Shown: positions 29,101 to 40,429 of the stretch, piece by piece | Layout: each line of letters opens with the position of its first letter | Numbering within the stretch: position 1 is the first letter of the stretch | NCBI GenBank assembly: GCA_037954325.1 | Contig: JBBMNZ010000034.1 | Coordinates: 6,043,501 to 6,107,500, forward strand | From: Fistularia commersonii | Taxonomy: Eukaryota; Chordata; Actinopteri; Syngnathiformes; Fistulariidae | DNA: 64,000 bases | Direction: 5' to 3' | Program-made: the position numbers and the translations under genes | The notes under the pieces: generated by a model | Database searches by the model: none | The model's input: only the letters and a program-made list of their open reading frames with translations | Told to the model about the DNA's origin: nothing

Positions 29101-31420
29101 GACACAACCATGTTGTGATTTGGAGCCATATAAAAAATCCCCACATGACTTTTGTCTTCAAGGGAAGACAAAAACTCCCAAGTCATAATGGATATTGGAT
29201 GGCATCTCAAATACTGCTCACTCATGGAAACTATCAGACATTTTTTAAACCTGTTATTGCCATTAAGTCAATAAAAAATATGCATTAATATGGATTACAT
29301 GGTCACGGCATCCTTGACCTTCTGGGAAGGACACAGTGTAAGGTGAAGGCTCATCATTTAATTTATACCGCCAAAAAATGAACCCGGAGGCCATGAATAC
29401 AAGCAGATTATATCTTACACTGGCCCACAATGTTCTTCCGCCTATTTCTGAGGAGATGCAATAGACAAATACTTCTAACGTGGCTTATGGTTGCTCAACT
29501 GCCCTTTGGATACTTTGTTACACTTTGTACCTAATATAATGCAATGAAACCTAATTCCACCGGTTTCACTGTTCTAAAAATTGATTGATTAACCATACCT
29601 GACCCACCGTGTCACACTACATGAGGTTATCGACCTGTCTGAGTGTTGACATCAATACCTTCCACAAGGGCATCCGTTGGACAGAGATAACTAAATAATA
29701 TTTGCTCAGAAAACAACTCACACGGTAGCAATGCAATAATGGATAAAATGAGCATTTTGCTGCACCAGCTCAAAGAGAAATGAGCCTGACCTGTTGTTAA
29801 GTCATCACAGGAGACCTCGATGGATCCAGACGAGCAGTCGCTCAGGTCGTCCACGGAGAAGTCACTCTCCTGCAGCCTGGCAACACATCAGAACAACCGT
29901 CACACATCTTTTGTACTGTACAGTTCAGTTCACTCCACTATTACTTCAGTCAGATACAAAGTGTGCAGTTGCGAAATATACTAACATGGAAATCTTTCTC
30001 CCTCTTGGCCTCCATGAGGCCTCATGAGGGCAAACTTGGTGAAATGCTTGACAAAGATGGCTGACGACACATAATGGTAAAATAAGACGACTGATAATTT
30101 GTTTAGATTTTGTATCACGCTCAATCATTTTAATGAAAAGTAAATGCCTTTTTGAGTGATTCATTCTCCACGGATTTGATTTGTTTAAAATCGCATCAGA
30201 CACAGTCCAATGTTACATTTTTGTTGATTAGAAAATTAGATTCACTCTTCCTAATTTATCCCACATCATGAGGGATGTTGCATGAGCAGGCAAGATAAGC
30301 ATTAGATCAAGGCTGCCCCGTGAGTCCGTCTCACTGGAGGACACTGTTAGTATCAGCTGTACTCCAGAAAACACTATTTACGTGTGTGTGTGTATTGTGG
30401 GGGGGCTAAGCAGAAGGGCAAGTATTTAATTCAAAATTTCATTCAGTGATGACAAAAACAGATTTCGTTGGGCGTTACAATTTTATAACAATTTACTTTA
30501 TCCATGGTGTGAGGGAGGATTGCTTACCTGTAGCTGAACGGTGCAACGGTAGCCATGTTTACTCGTGGCGTGTCTGCTTTCACAGCTGCTGGCTCCTTTT
30601 CAAGGTTTCGATCTTGTAAATTGTTCACGACAGCGGGAATTCCTGGCATAGTGACGATCGGCGGCAGTAAAAAAGAATCGGGGGGGGAAGCCGGACTGAA
30701 TTCTTCAGGCGTCCTCATCTCCTCATCCGATTGGCTGTTGGAGTCACTGTGACGTCTGGATGCACGTTCATAACTTGGATGGGGAACGTACGGACAATTG
30801 TTCAGTATGAAGGAATTGGGCGGATGGATTTCTGAAGACTTATCTCGCCTTTTTGACACAATATCAGACACCACCTGGGAGACAGAGTTGGAGTTGTTCC
30901 CTTGCCTGAGCTGAATTGGGGGGCTCAGGCTGTCGGCACCCCACGTTTGGTTGTTGTTGACTGACGGGTTTCTGTTGTGATTGCCATCATGTGGGATATG
31001 ATTTGGCGATGAGGTCGAAGCGTTTTTCCCCAGATTCAAAGCAGCGGTGGAGGGAGGCCGGGGTTCCCGCCGACGCTTGGCCAGCGGGCTATTATAGGCG
31101 GAGTGAGAGGCCTCCGGGGCAGGTGGACTTCCTTTCTGCCGGAGGAACGGAGATTTCGGACCGCCGTCTTTCCGCGGATCCCTTAACTGATACCCCCGGA
31201 TAGTGGAGCTCCGTGGGCAGGGTGAAGGAGAGTGTATGGGTGTATGTGTGGGAGTGTGGGTGGGTGTGTGTTTGGGAGTATGTGTTAAGGGCCTGGGGAG
31301 GTCACCGCCCTTGTGGCAGGTATCAGTTTTTGTAGAGTTGGGCAACAAACCGCGAGGGAGGGGGATTCCTGACGGATTGGTGGACCGAAGGGCCGATTTG
31401 ACTGTGACTCCCCCGCTCAT
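7041..31420 (-). CDS. nav1: nav1, neuron navigator 1, 5' half (partial, five coding exons)
   Basis: Neuron navigator 1 is a large cytoskeletal protein that tracks microtubule plus ends and acts in neurite guidance; its C-terminal coiled coil and AAA-type ATPase region lie outside this window. Five minus-strand exons join as 31420..30528, 29876..29791, 20084..19269, 8627..8525 and 7367..7041. All borders are GT-AG with matching phases (2,1,1,2,2), giving 741 codons plus 2 nt. Recognisable NAV1 blocks are LRKQRSLSNLSVLTDAEKKL, LSRTLSKSEQSLFQ, VDPELVVTVLGDLEQLLF, ESQRKRTVQNVLDLRQNLEE and SLSNRSSPLSW. The next exon, expected to begin with a WDESSS-like block, was not found in 1-7040, so the gene runs off the left edge. 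Teleosts often keep two nav1 copies (a/b) and I cannot tell which this is. Identity is very secure; use of the first two exons is an inference from phase and family resemblance. Confidence 0.93.
8525..8627 (-). CDS. nav1: nav1 coding exon (103 nt, DPESQRKRTVQN block)
   Basis: The exon lies between acceptor gcaatcgtag and donor GCCACAG|gttaga. It encodes the highly conserved block DPESQRKRTVQNVLDLRQN followed by LEETMTSLRGVQLSH, matching human NAV1 almost residue for residue. Entry phase is 1 and exit phase is 2. It probably forms an amphipathic helix following the VLGDLEQL helix of the preceding exon. Confidence 0.94.
17086..17152. repeat. (TG)n microsatellite
   Basis: This is a perfect TG array of about 33 units in a nav1 intron. 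Confidence 0.95.
18405..18427 (+). other. G-quadruplex-type G-run cluster
   Basis: Four runs of 4-5 G separated by TA, TA and T lie in 23 nt. This fits the canonical G4 pattern. It is in a nav1 intron; the nav1 transcript would carry the C-rich strand. Confidence 0.6.
19269..20084 (-). CDS. nav1: nav1 large N-terminal exon with canonical start
   Basis: This 816-nt exon runs from acceptor ctctttgcag to donor ATGCTTG|gtgagt. It carries the conserved NAV1 N-terminal blocks: SELKVYR, the LRKQRSLSNLSVLTD block, a SKSEQSLFQ block, SRIP followed by GPYAEVKP, and the VDPELVVTVLGDLEQL helix. SRIP (bases 19570-19581) is a SxIP-type EB1-binding motif. ATG 20077-20079 is the third codon of the exon and gives MLEAN. 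Human NAV1 as I remember it also begins with ML, so this is probably the start of the standard isoform, while the long isoform splices in just before it. No stop codon separates the exon from the upstream frame back to about 20175, so both routes are open. Confidence 0.94.
20085..20620 (-). promoter_or_regulatory. nav1: Candidate internal nav1 promoter / 5' UTR
   Basis: Immediately upstream, on the minus strand, of the canonical-type nav1 ATG is a block richer in G+C and CpG than its surroundings. It includes clusters such as ACGACGAGCGG and GACGCAGAAACGCC, and purine-rich GA tracts on the coding strand (20560-20700). Such sequence is typical of vertebrate 5' UTR and promoter DNA. No TATA box was seen. 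The assignment is an inference from composition and position. Confidence 0.4.
25080..25650 (-). repeat. Possible diverged repeat relic
   Basis: On the minus strand this stretch has moderately long open frames in an otherwise empty AT-rich intron. One encodes KKTGFLTLSDWQAASETHI, which I associate with non-genic transcribed repeats in fish. I cannot name a family. Confidence 0.25.
28420..29140 (+). mobile_element. L2-type non-LTR retrotransposon, 5'-truncated 3' end
   Basis: An open stretch encodes APSYLKERLEPYHPVRSLPY and then RDAGLLEVPGVSKSKTGAGA and FSYRAP, the typical end of the reverse transcriptase of fish L2/CR1-like LINEs. It then diverges and breaks. The 3' tail contains GCAAAGTGCTTGCTCA and ends in a TTTGGAGCCATATAAA-like terminus, typical for L2. 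It lies in the nav1 intron, antisense to nav1, and is dead. Confidence 0.8.
29791..29876 (-). CDS. nav1: nav1 coding exon 2 of long isoform (86 nt)
   Basis: This short exon lies between acceptor ttgccag and donor ACAACAG|gtcagg. It enters in phase 2 and leaves in phase 1, exactly matching its neighbours. It encodes an acidic Ser/Asp segment containing DFSVDDLSDCSSGSIEVSCD. Its length is not a multiple of three, so it cannot be skipped without a frameshift. The donor is slightly non-canonical (gtcagg). Confidence 0.78.
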
Positions 31421-31426
31421 GTTGAG
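30528..31426 (-). CDS. nav1: nav1 exon with long-isoform start codon
   Basis: An open frame of 297 codons starts at ATG 31418-31420 and ends at donor CTACAG|gtaagc. A good 3' splice site (tttctttatttag) lies six bases upstream of the ATG, so an untranslated exon is expected further up. The protein is Ser/Pro/Asn-rich and probably disordered. Residues 17-20 read SGIP inside a basic stretch, a SxIP-type EB-binding motif. Residues about 45-65 are an HTP repeat. The end reads ATVAPFSYR, very like ATVAPFIYR that I recall from NAV2, which is the main reason for assigning this exon to nav1. There is no calponin-homology domain. A separate gene ending here is less likely because the donor phase fits the next exon. 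Confidence 0.82.
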
Positions 31427-32639
31427 CTAAATAAAGAAACAAGGAAAGACAGTGAGGAGAGTGAGTCACGTCCAATACTTTACCCCAATAAGAGAATGAA
31501 AGTTGTTTTTTTTATTTAGATTCTTAATTAATTCAAGTTTAAAATAAGCTTTCCTGATGCAAAGTTCCTTAAATATCTGTGGTATGTGAGCATGTGAATC
31601 AGGCACATATGACAAACTGAGTCATGGTACACCACGAGGTACTTATTTTCAGCAAAGCATGGACCGTCTGTGCAATCAATTTTGCCTGTTGGGAGTTCTA
31701 AACACAAAAACAGCTTCTTTTGCACACATTCACAGACATGCTCACAGCGATATCGAACAAATGACTCAGAGTGTTAGCGTGAGTCTCTGTTCTGTTATAG
31801 TTCCAGCGATGGTATGGAATTTCTTTCACCTTATTTGCCTTGATATTACCAGATTTCAATGTTCCTCACTGTTCCATTCCAAAATACAGACTCTCTATTG
31901 AACAGTATTACAGCTCTCTCTCTTTCGCTGCAAGAAAAAACGCAATTCATAAGTACTTTCGACGCACGGTCTGTCAGTCAGATGCCAGGTTAAAACCCAC
32001 ATGTCCAAAGTAAAGTAAAGGATGTATCAAATTAAACTGTGAAAGCTTTAAAGATGGACTGCCGGGTTATGTGAAAGAATTGCAGCAGGCTGTGAGACAC
32101 AACATAACGTGGATGATTCGATTCAACTTATTCGGTCGACTATTCGTGCAGGATGGGTAAAACCTTAAATAACGTTTGAGCCTCTAGAACAAAAGACAAG
32201 ATTTACAATATTTGCAAACTTGCAGAAAATATATTGATTCGGTAATTTTTTCCGAGGGCCGGTGCTCTCATAGGATTGACTCAGTCCTGATGAAGACCTG
32301 CTCAGCAGCGCTGAGCAACGGTGATGTAGTCGTATGTAAACAAAGACAGATGTGATCACCCATCCTTACTCTCAGCTCCTCACAAAGGGAAGCACCCTGA
32401 TATCTGGTCTCCCCACCTCCACTTACTCTTTGAAGCTGGAATTGTAGAGATCCAAAATATTAGTTTTCATGCTAAATATTTCATGCTAAAATACGCCCGG
32501 ACGTTGTGGCTTGATCTACCGCAGCCGCCTCGCCATTGTTTTTTTTTTTTTTTAATGAATACTAAAGCAAATGTCAGCGATTACCATGTAACTGCATTGC
32601 TGTTATTATTAGTGAGAGATAATTTGGACCTGTCACACC

Positions 32640-32905
32640 CAACTCACGTCTCTGTCTCTGTCACGCTCTTGCTTTATATCCCTTTGTCGCCTTATCTCTT
32701 TCTATCCCAACAACTCAAGACAGACGGCTGCCCACATTGCGCTGGGATCTTCCCAAGGTTTCGCCACCGTCACCAAGTGCTTGCTCATGGTGGAATGCTG
32801 GGTTTCTATAAATCATTTTAAAGAGTGCGTTCCAGACCTGCTCTATATGTAAAGGGTCATGACACTGCTGTGCGGTATTTGGTGCCATATAGATAAAAAT
32901 CTGTC
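32640..32905 (+). mobile_element. L2-type LINE 3' end (tail only)
   Basis: The tail shares CGGCTGCCCACATTG, CACCAAGTGCTTGCTCATG, CCAGACCTGCTCTATATG and the terminus TATTTGGTGCCATATAGATA with the copy at 28420-29140. No coding part is left. Confidence 0.75.
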
Positions 32906-35679
32906 TTGACTTTGAATGGTATTGTCTGAGAATCTTTAAAGGGAAGAGAAACTGGAGGAAGAATATCTCCGTGAATGACATGAAACCAACAGCTGAAGGT
33001 GTGTTTAAGTAAAAACATCTGAAAATCAATTTCAGACTCCTCTGCACACATGTGTGACAGCACATGCTTGTTACACATGTAAGGCGTGTTCTTTCGGATA
33101 CCAGCGGACGCAGTACAAGAGATCCCTCTGAATTGCTTTAACAAAAAGTACATTGTTGTTTATATGCATCCTTACACTGGGCTTAATGCTTCCCTTGGCT
33201 GTTGGAATTACTTTCAATGAAGAAACGCCGCTAATTTGATATGTTAAACGGTTTGGCTGTTGCTGCTACAGATTAATAACACACGAGTAAAAGATCAGGC
33301 AGTAATTAATGCTAAATCGATAAGGAGTCGTTTTGAGACATGATCGCTGGATGTCATATTTTAAGAAACAAAAGTCAGAAGACTCAAATTACATGTTATT
33401 AAGAGTTAAATACTCTCTGGTTAATTCACACTGATATAATAAAGCATCGGACATGTTTTAATTTTAACCAATTAAACGTTGCTGCCTTTGCTTCAAGTCT
33501 GGGCGTGACACCAACAACAGTCACACGGGCAAAAAATAACCAATTCATCAAAGGTTTTATTTTCATTGATCTGTTTTCAAGACAAAAAAATAAATCTTGA
33601 AAAGACAATTTTCATTTATCTTTATATTTTGTTTTAAAAAGCTAATTATTGCATTATAGGGACATTATACATTATAGGGAAATGAAACTTCTTGGTTCCA
33701 GTTATACCCATATAAAAGAACATATTTATGGTAACAAAAAAAATTTTAAGTGAATGAAATGTGGGGAAAACATCTTTGCTCTTTGCTGTACATCAATGAA
33801 TACACTAAAACTTCCAAACATGTTTAAATTAAATTCCCCAGTATGCTGAAATATTTTTGCTGGAATGACACTGACATCTGCTGGACAAATGAGGACCATA
33901 ACACCATAACATGTTCCTTGCTTCTCTCCGCAACTGTTTACATTTCTGCAATCTTTGCATGATCGTGGCATCTGAGCTCATGGGAGACACAGTCAAGGTC
34001 CCGCTTTTTACAAGGAAATAAACATTCAGGAGCGAAGAAGTAAAAAAAGCAGTTAGGCCTCTAACTTTATAATCATTTGACAGAATTTAGCTCTCCTGTC
34101 CCATGACAGTCTACACAACTGTGTCTCATCAAAGAAACATGCATGCTGTTTCACTACCAACACACACACACATACACACGCGCACAGTCACACACACACA
34201 CACATACACACACGCACATAGAGAACCCCTGCCTTGTGATGAACACCCTCTGACTCATCACAAAATCAATACATGAGGTGGTAACACAGGGCTCTCTGTC
34301 TGTGAGCTGAAGGACACCAGCGATCCCTGCCTGTACTTGTCACCCAGTCTAGATAGTCTTTTACATATATACATATATATGCAGATGATAAATATATATA
34401 TGTATATACACGCACAGACAGCCATATATATGTATGTCCGTATATATTTATATCCATAACAACAGTAAACTTAACAACAAAGATAAATGGGGAAATATCT
34501 AAATCACACTAAGCAGTGAGGCGCCGTGTCCAACCTGATGTCAAATCTGGTGTTCCAGTCTTACCTGCTGGGTGGGTGCTTGGTCTGTGGCGTGCAAGTC
34601 CGGGGGGAGGGAGGGAGGTCACACTCCTCCAACGTCCCAGGAACAATGGGCTGTTTTTTCCTGGATCACTGTTGCATCCGCACGGCTTCCTTCTCATTGG
34701 ACTGCAGAATCTAACCATTCACCAAGACAGGAAGCGTTGACAAACAGCGACCAATGTTTTCAGCCAATCAGCTGAAGGCGTACCAAAGTGACTCATTTTC
34801 AAAGTTGCTGTCTTCGATAAAATCAATGTTCTCATCTTTTGGCAGAAACACGTCATTTTACCCATTAAATGTGAGTTTAAACAATGACCTAAGGGCTCCT
34901 TGTTATCATGAGTCAGTTATCCGAATGGAAATTTGGCCTTCGGTGACCTTCAACGACACACATTCTGTTGACTCAATTATGGCAATGGCATGGGAAAAAT
35001 TCTTGTATCTTTCTATTTTTTCACAGTCTGACAAATTTGATATTAACTTGCAACCATAGTGTATTCTTAATTTCATGCAAAGGTTTCTCAATGTGGGATT
35101 GTCATGGCGGTGTCATGAGCTTTCAGCGGTATAACCACACGGCTAAGTAATCAGATCCGAGACCCAAGATCCCCGAATCCCAGGTTCTCAAGAGTTCTTT
35201 GGCAAGCGGGGATCACTCAGGAGATGGGCGTCTGAGACGATTCATCTTGGACTTTGTCAGAATTAAGTACAGATAAATATCAAATAAACCAGATAAAATC
35301 TGTTGGACTAATTGCAAGGAAAATATCGGCATCAAAGAAAATTCAGATTTTCACATAGTTTACATATACTATGTATGCCGTGCATGCTGCTGTGACTCAC
35401 AGGACCCCTGTAACGCTGACTCAGGCTGGTTACAGTATACCCCCGTTTCTCCCATCCCCTCTTTTTTATCCCACTTAAGCTCTGCCTTGCTTTGTGTGCC
35501 GCTCACTTAAACTCCAAAACCATTACTCTACTACTGTTTACAGATCATTCTGACAACCAATAGGAAAGAGAGTCAAGTACTGATAAATAAACAAATTTGA
35601 GGACAGTGAAACATCAGAAAATGCAAAAACAGATTTTCAAATTGCAACTCATGTAAAGTGAACTCAAGGCTACACTCAC

Positions 35680-35910
35680 CCTCTGTGAGCATCAGGATAC
35701 AAAGCACCCTTGAGTTTGTCTCCAATCTGTATGCTGCCGGGTGATCTGACTCAATCCCTGCCTCTCCTCCTGTCTACTTTTACAGGCAGGCCCGTGTGAT
35801 GTAGCTAAGTGTGTGTTTGTATGTGTGTCTCATTTTACTCCACTATCACGTCATGTCGCTCTGCTGCTGCCGCAGTACGCCTGCAGCCGCGTTCCCGCCC
35901 CCTTTCTCTC
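35680..35910 (-). promoter_or_regulatory. nav1: Candidate untranslated first exon and promoter of long nav1
   Basis: The long-isoform ATG exon begins with a splice acceptor, so an upstream untranslated exon must exist if that isoform is made. On the minus strand a donor-like CAGAGG|gtgagt lies at 35674-35680. Upstream of it is a GC-rich block near 35860-35905, including CTGCGGCAGCAGCAGAG and a CRE-like TGACGTGA. A rival donor-like site, CAGCAG|gtaaga, ends at 34565. Neither is proven. Confidence 0.3.
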
Positions 35911-36089
35911 TCTCTCTCTTTTTCTCTCTCTCTCTTTTTTTTTTTTAACCTCTCCTCATCACAAACCCTATCCCTCTCTCTCTCCCTCCCCTGGTAATGG
36001 ACCTGTTGGCTTTGCTCCCTCCTTCTCTGAGATGAAATATAAGCCCAGCTGAGGCAGAGTCGGCCTGGTCCATTATCTGGATGAGTGTG

Positions 36090-36090
<1 letters not shown>

Positions 36091-36146
<56 letters not shown>
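36091..36146. repeat. (TG)n microsatellite
   Basis: This is a TG array of about 28 units upstream of nav1, near a (CT)n tract at 35905-35935. Confidence 0.95.
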
Positions 36147-36148
<2 letters not shown>

Positions 36149-39100
36149 CCTGTGTTGACTCACACACATGGTCTCCTGTGGGATTGGAGTATAACACATT
36201 AATTAAGCAGATGCCACAAAAGTGATGAGACAAAACCGATGGTGAGGGAATTGAGTAATTAAAAATACCAGAGCTATTATGGTAATAATAGATCAACTCA
36301 TAGCAATGGATATATGCAATATCCACCTTTTGTCTCTGTACACACAGGGGGCAAATACTGGATTTCTATGGCTGGAGCAGTACATATGCCTGACTGAACA
36401 AACATCCCAGGGGTGGAATAGGCCATCCATCACTTGTCTAATTTGTCTCACACCTCTAACTAAAATAGAAAAAGAGATTGAGATACAGACAGGCAAGACA
36501 CGGAGGAAGCAGGTGGCAAAAACAGACATTTGCCAGCCAAATTCACCAAAATACTGACATTCTTGTGTAGCTAAATGAGGGGAAAATCACATTAAGTGTC
36601 CAGGATGTTGGACAGAAATGTCTGACCTTGTTTCAAACTGAGCAAAATGTGCAGATGTACAAAGATTCATGTTTATGTTGCTGTGAACTGTCTTAAAATG
36701 GTCATTTCAAATGTGTTTAACAACCGTTTTTTTAATTCCGATGGAGATGTTTTTCTAGGTTCCTTGCTCATCTGGATGTCAACAGGATTAAACCATTACC
36801 ATCAGGGGAGCTGGACAAGTCTAGATGAGAAAGCTCACAGACGGGATCAATGAATAATTGTTGCTTTCTTTCACACGGCAAGATGGAAAATTTTAAATTT
36901 AATTGTGACAGTGAAATCCACAGCTGTAGAGGACCAAGTGGTTCAGCATCAGCTACTACCTGATAGGTCAGTGCTGTGTCTACTATTTGTGCTTTACCAT
37001 TTTTATTAATTCAATAACATTTATGTTTGGAGTTTATTTTGGAGAAAAAAAATTCATGTAAGTTTTCTCTTGTCCTCTTGCTTCTTCTGCGGCCATTTTC
37101 TTTGACTTTCATGCTGTTCTGGTTTGGTAACATAGGGGACATTAATGAATTTTTAATGAGAACTGGGATGCATAGGAGGATGAGACCCTGGAAAGTACAG
37201 AATGTGTAATTCCATCTTTCTCAACATTGCTCCTGATATTATCCCTTGATTAAACATTATTTCTGAAAGCATAAAACTTGTGTTTTTTCCTCATGTTGGG
37301 TACCTTATCGATCAAAAAGAAGCCCAGTAGCCTTGATCTTGCAGTGATGTACAGTCGAAGGGCTCTATGGCTGATCACCTATTGATCATGACTGGCTGCA
37401 CAAGGCTGAGGCTACAAGTCACCACTGAGGAGCCACATAAATTACAGATACTCCATCCTTCCAAACTGTACCCGGCTAATAAATACATAGAGCGATCCAC
37501 CGACTGTGATTAACTGTTGACTGCTTCTGAAAAGTGCAGCCTATTAGGCTGCGCCTCCCCCACACGTACATACTAAATACAGACACCCCCTCCCTAGTTT
37601 CCCCACAAATATGCACGAATGAAATTCTATTCATACTCTAGACCGCAGAAATGTCATTGTTCCTCTATCAATCCTCAATGCCAAGTTCTATCTCAGCCTG
37701 TTTCCTAGGAACTGTAAATTAATTAATAACTGGGAGCTTGTAAAAGTCCTGTGCAAAAAATAATTAAATAACTAAATAAAATATCAGTTTCAAAAAAACA
37801 TAAACATCTTATGTCGCAATTTATTGCATCTGTTACAACGAAACAGGAAGTAGCTCGTGGGCGGAGGGATGACAGGAAGAACCTTGCACAAATTCTACAG
37901 TGAAGTATGTGTGTGTGTGTGTGTGTGTGCGTGTATCCGTGCATGTGTGTGTAGAGGGGGATGGGGGGGTGCCCTGTCTTTGTTAGTATTCTGATGGCCT
38001 CCAAGGCATGTCCACAACCCCCCATGAGCTGGACACTGAGAGACACTGCTGACAATCGGACACTTGTGTCACTGTTAACCCCTGTGCCAGCTGGAGGGGC
38101 AGGAGGTGACTGTAAGATATTAATCTTATTAATGTCTTTCAGTCATTATAAAATAAAATAAATATTAATATGTAGTAGTGAAAGAGGGAGAGATTATTTC
38201 AATTTTTTTGTAAATGTTCTATTACCTTTATATCAAACTTTATCTATTGGTCTACTGCTGTGCATTGAACATTAAAATCTTCACATTTAATGAATACATT
38301 TGGAAAAAAAAAGATTTCTTTTCAGTGATCAAATGAAAGTGTATCTTGTCACCACCTGATGAAAGTGCAAAAGGTCACACCTGCTTTGCTTCTGCTTTAC
38401 GATTAATGATGGCCAGGTAAATACATAATAAAGGTGCACTGTTATGGACAACATGCCGAAAAAGTATTAATGATCGTAAGCAGAAAATGAATAAAGTGGA
38501 TTATGATCATCTCTATATTTGTTGAGGAAATGTGGTTCTGAAAAATTAACAACATTTTTGAAATGTAAAACAGTGATATTTTCAGTAGCCTATGATAAAG
38601 TCCACCTGAGAAGTTGAGAACTACTTTTGTTGAACAAACATTCAGCAAACCAAATTACATATTGATTTGGTTATTAGAGTCTCAAATCCTTGCATTTTAT
38701 CAGTAAACATCAAACATTTCTCTAAAAAGTGTCCATCAAGATGTCTGACGCATCTACCCAGACATGGAATTGAGAACACCAAATAATGGGAAATAATATA
38801 AATTAGAGTTTACAGTGGCTGAGATTATCCGTTCTAATTTTGATGAATATCTTGCTATGAGGTCAGTATGGCAACTGACACGTCTCGGTTGTTGGTGGCG
38901 TGATACAAATATCTGGCAGTCGTGAAAGGACACTTTCAGTGTAGAAATGATTGTGACTGCAAAAACGGGGGTTCGCTGTCATCGTCAACTCCGTCAATCC
39001 TAATTTCAATTGGAATCCAATCTAGGGGATGATTATATGGTAGAATCCCAAAGCTTTAAAATCCTGGACAATATATGAATTATCCTTTGCTCTTGTCCCA

Positions 39101-40161
39101 GCTTGCTAATAGTATGTAAGAAGAATCTGTTCGGCGTGACCTTTAAAATTCACACATAGAACATGTAGTTGCCTTGGGCTAAGCTTCAAGTCTGTCTCCC
39201 TTTTTTACAATACCTGTTAAAACAAGTCCGACCAGCTCAGACTACTGGGAGTTGAAATTCCCAGTATGTTCAACGACAGCACTGACAGAAAGAACAGGAA
39301 CCGGAGACCCACACATCTTCACAGGTAAGCAGAGACACAAATTTGCTCCCTCACCTGTTCTTTCATTGTCCATTTCATTTTCCTGGTCCTGGCTTCCTCT
39401 TACCTCTTTGTCTTCGATGTATGTGTTTTGATTTAATTCCACAAACTAGAACAGAATCAAAGTTATACATTGCAAGAAAACGTCATTCTATGCAGTTTCA
39501 TGATAAGCATTTCAGCAACTGTCTGACCACATAGACGTCTTTCTTTTTCCAAAAAAGACGTTTAAAAGTCATGCTTTCTCGTTTCAAATTTAGACAGAAA
39601 TGATTTATCAATTCATCCCATGGAGAAACTAAACAGTGATTAGTTTAGTATCTTATCTCAACAGCAGTCTCATTTTTGAGCTAATGACAGAAAATCAAAT
39701 TAGTTTGAAGACGGGATTCATTTGATTCGAATCTTTTTTTTCCCCATTTTCTTTTTCCTCCCCCCCCCCGGAGGATGTCTCACATGCTGCATACCTGTGC
39801 GACGGCACCCCTGTAATTTGACATGCTGCACAGAAAAGTTTAACACAGCTGCAACATACTGTGCATCCTTTGGGTTGCATTTGACCGCAACATCGACACC
39901 ACAGAAGGTATGTTTTACAGCAATTGTAATTTTCCCCATGCATTATTAGGAGTCCAATTTTCTTTCAGATTTGAATTATTTCATCGTTTGACTGATTGTC
40001 CAATATGACTGATTTGAAATGGAGCGACCTGACCTGGCGGAGGAAATTTCACCCTGTGAGCCAGGTGGTACATTTATCTGTATTATTCTGTACCATAAAA
40101 GCACACAGAATAAACTGACTCAATCGTAGGCTTTAATTTGAATTCACCAAGAAGTTTACTT

Positions 40162-40429
40162 ATGGAGACTGAGAATTTTAAAAATGTTGTCCTTCCATTT
40201 CCCTATTTGACTTTTTTGGTTGCCAACTCAGAATGGAAAACAGTGACAGATCCAAAACAAGCTGCTCGACTATTTGTACAAACCCTTCTTCACAAGAACA
40301 AGGACTCACAGAGGCTATTTCTGTGTGTGGACATCAGACAAGACAAGGCGGAGCAAGATCGAGCTTTGGTCTCTTTCTTCAAGAGAGACAACATTCAGTG
40401 GGCGTCGCCGCTTTACTGCAAACTTCAAG
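40162..40429 (+). CDS. HECT-like gene, exon 1 (putative start)
   Basis: The exon encodes METENFKNVVL through SPLYCKLQ. The donor CTTCAAG|gtggtc is modest. A possible acceptor (cgtag at 40125-40129) preceded by a branch-like ctgac could join an upstream exon in frame, so the true N-terminus is uncertain. Confidence 0.7.

Larger units (their letters stand above)
20085..29790 (-). other. nav1 intron between long-isoform exon 2 and the 816-nt exon
   Basis: The right-hand end, nearest the 816-nt exon, contains a GC-richer block that may be an internal promoter. The rest is AT-rich. From about 25650 to 28380 there is no frame of note on either strand. An L2-type LINE 3' end lies at about 28420-29140, and a possible repeat relic at about 25080-25650. 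Short (CA)n tracts occur near 20725-20744 and 23045-23065, and a (TG)n tract at 24451-24473. Confidence 0.65.
31427..40161. other. Divergent intergenic/5' region between nav1 and the HECT-like gene
   Basis: nav1 reads left and the HECT-like gene reads right, so both 5' regions fall here. The stretch contains an L2 LINE 3' end (about 32640-32905), (CA)n at 34160-34215, an AT-rich TATATA tract at 34365-34450, (CT)n at 35905-35935, (TG)n at 36091-36146 and 37907-37930, and candidate nav1 untranslated exons. I found no convincing coding exon. Confidence 0.55.

Noticed and set aside
35835..36326. Long minus-strand frame of 163 codons
   Set aside because: It is a translation of (CA)n and (GA)n tracts and has no protein-like middle.
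39242..39442. Minus-strand frame with a good donor-like CAG|gtgagg
   Set aside because: A single donor without a clear acceptor or family match is not enough to call an exon.
39718..39943. Minus-strand frames of 73-82 codons, one Cys-rich and one with a plausible amino-acid mix
   Set aside because: No family recognised, no matching splice partners found with consistent phase, and a poly-C tract interrupts the region.
40138..40161. Possible start of the HECT-like gene at a TTG codon
   Set aside because: TTG is not a usual start in vertebrates; the first in-frame ATG is at 40162.
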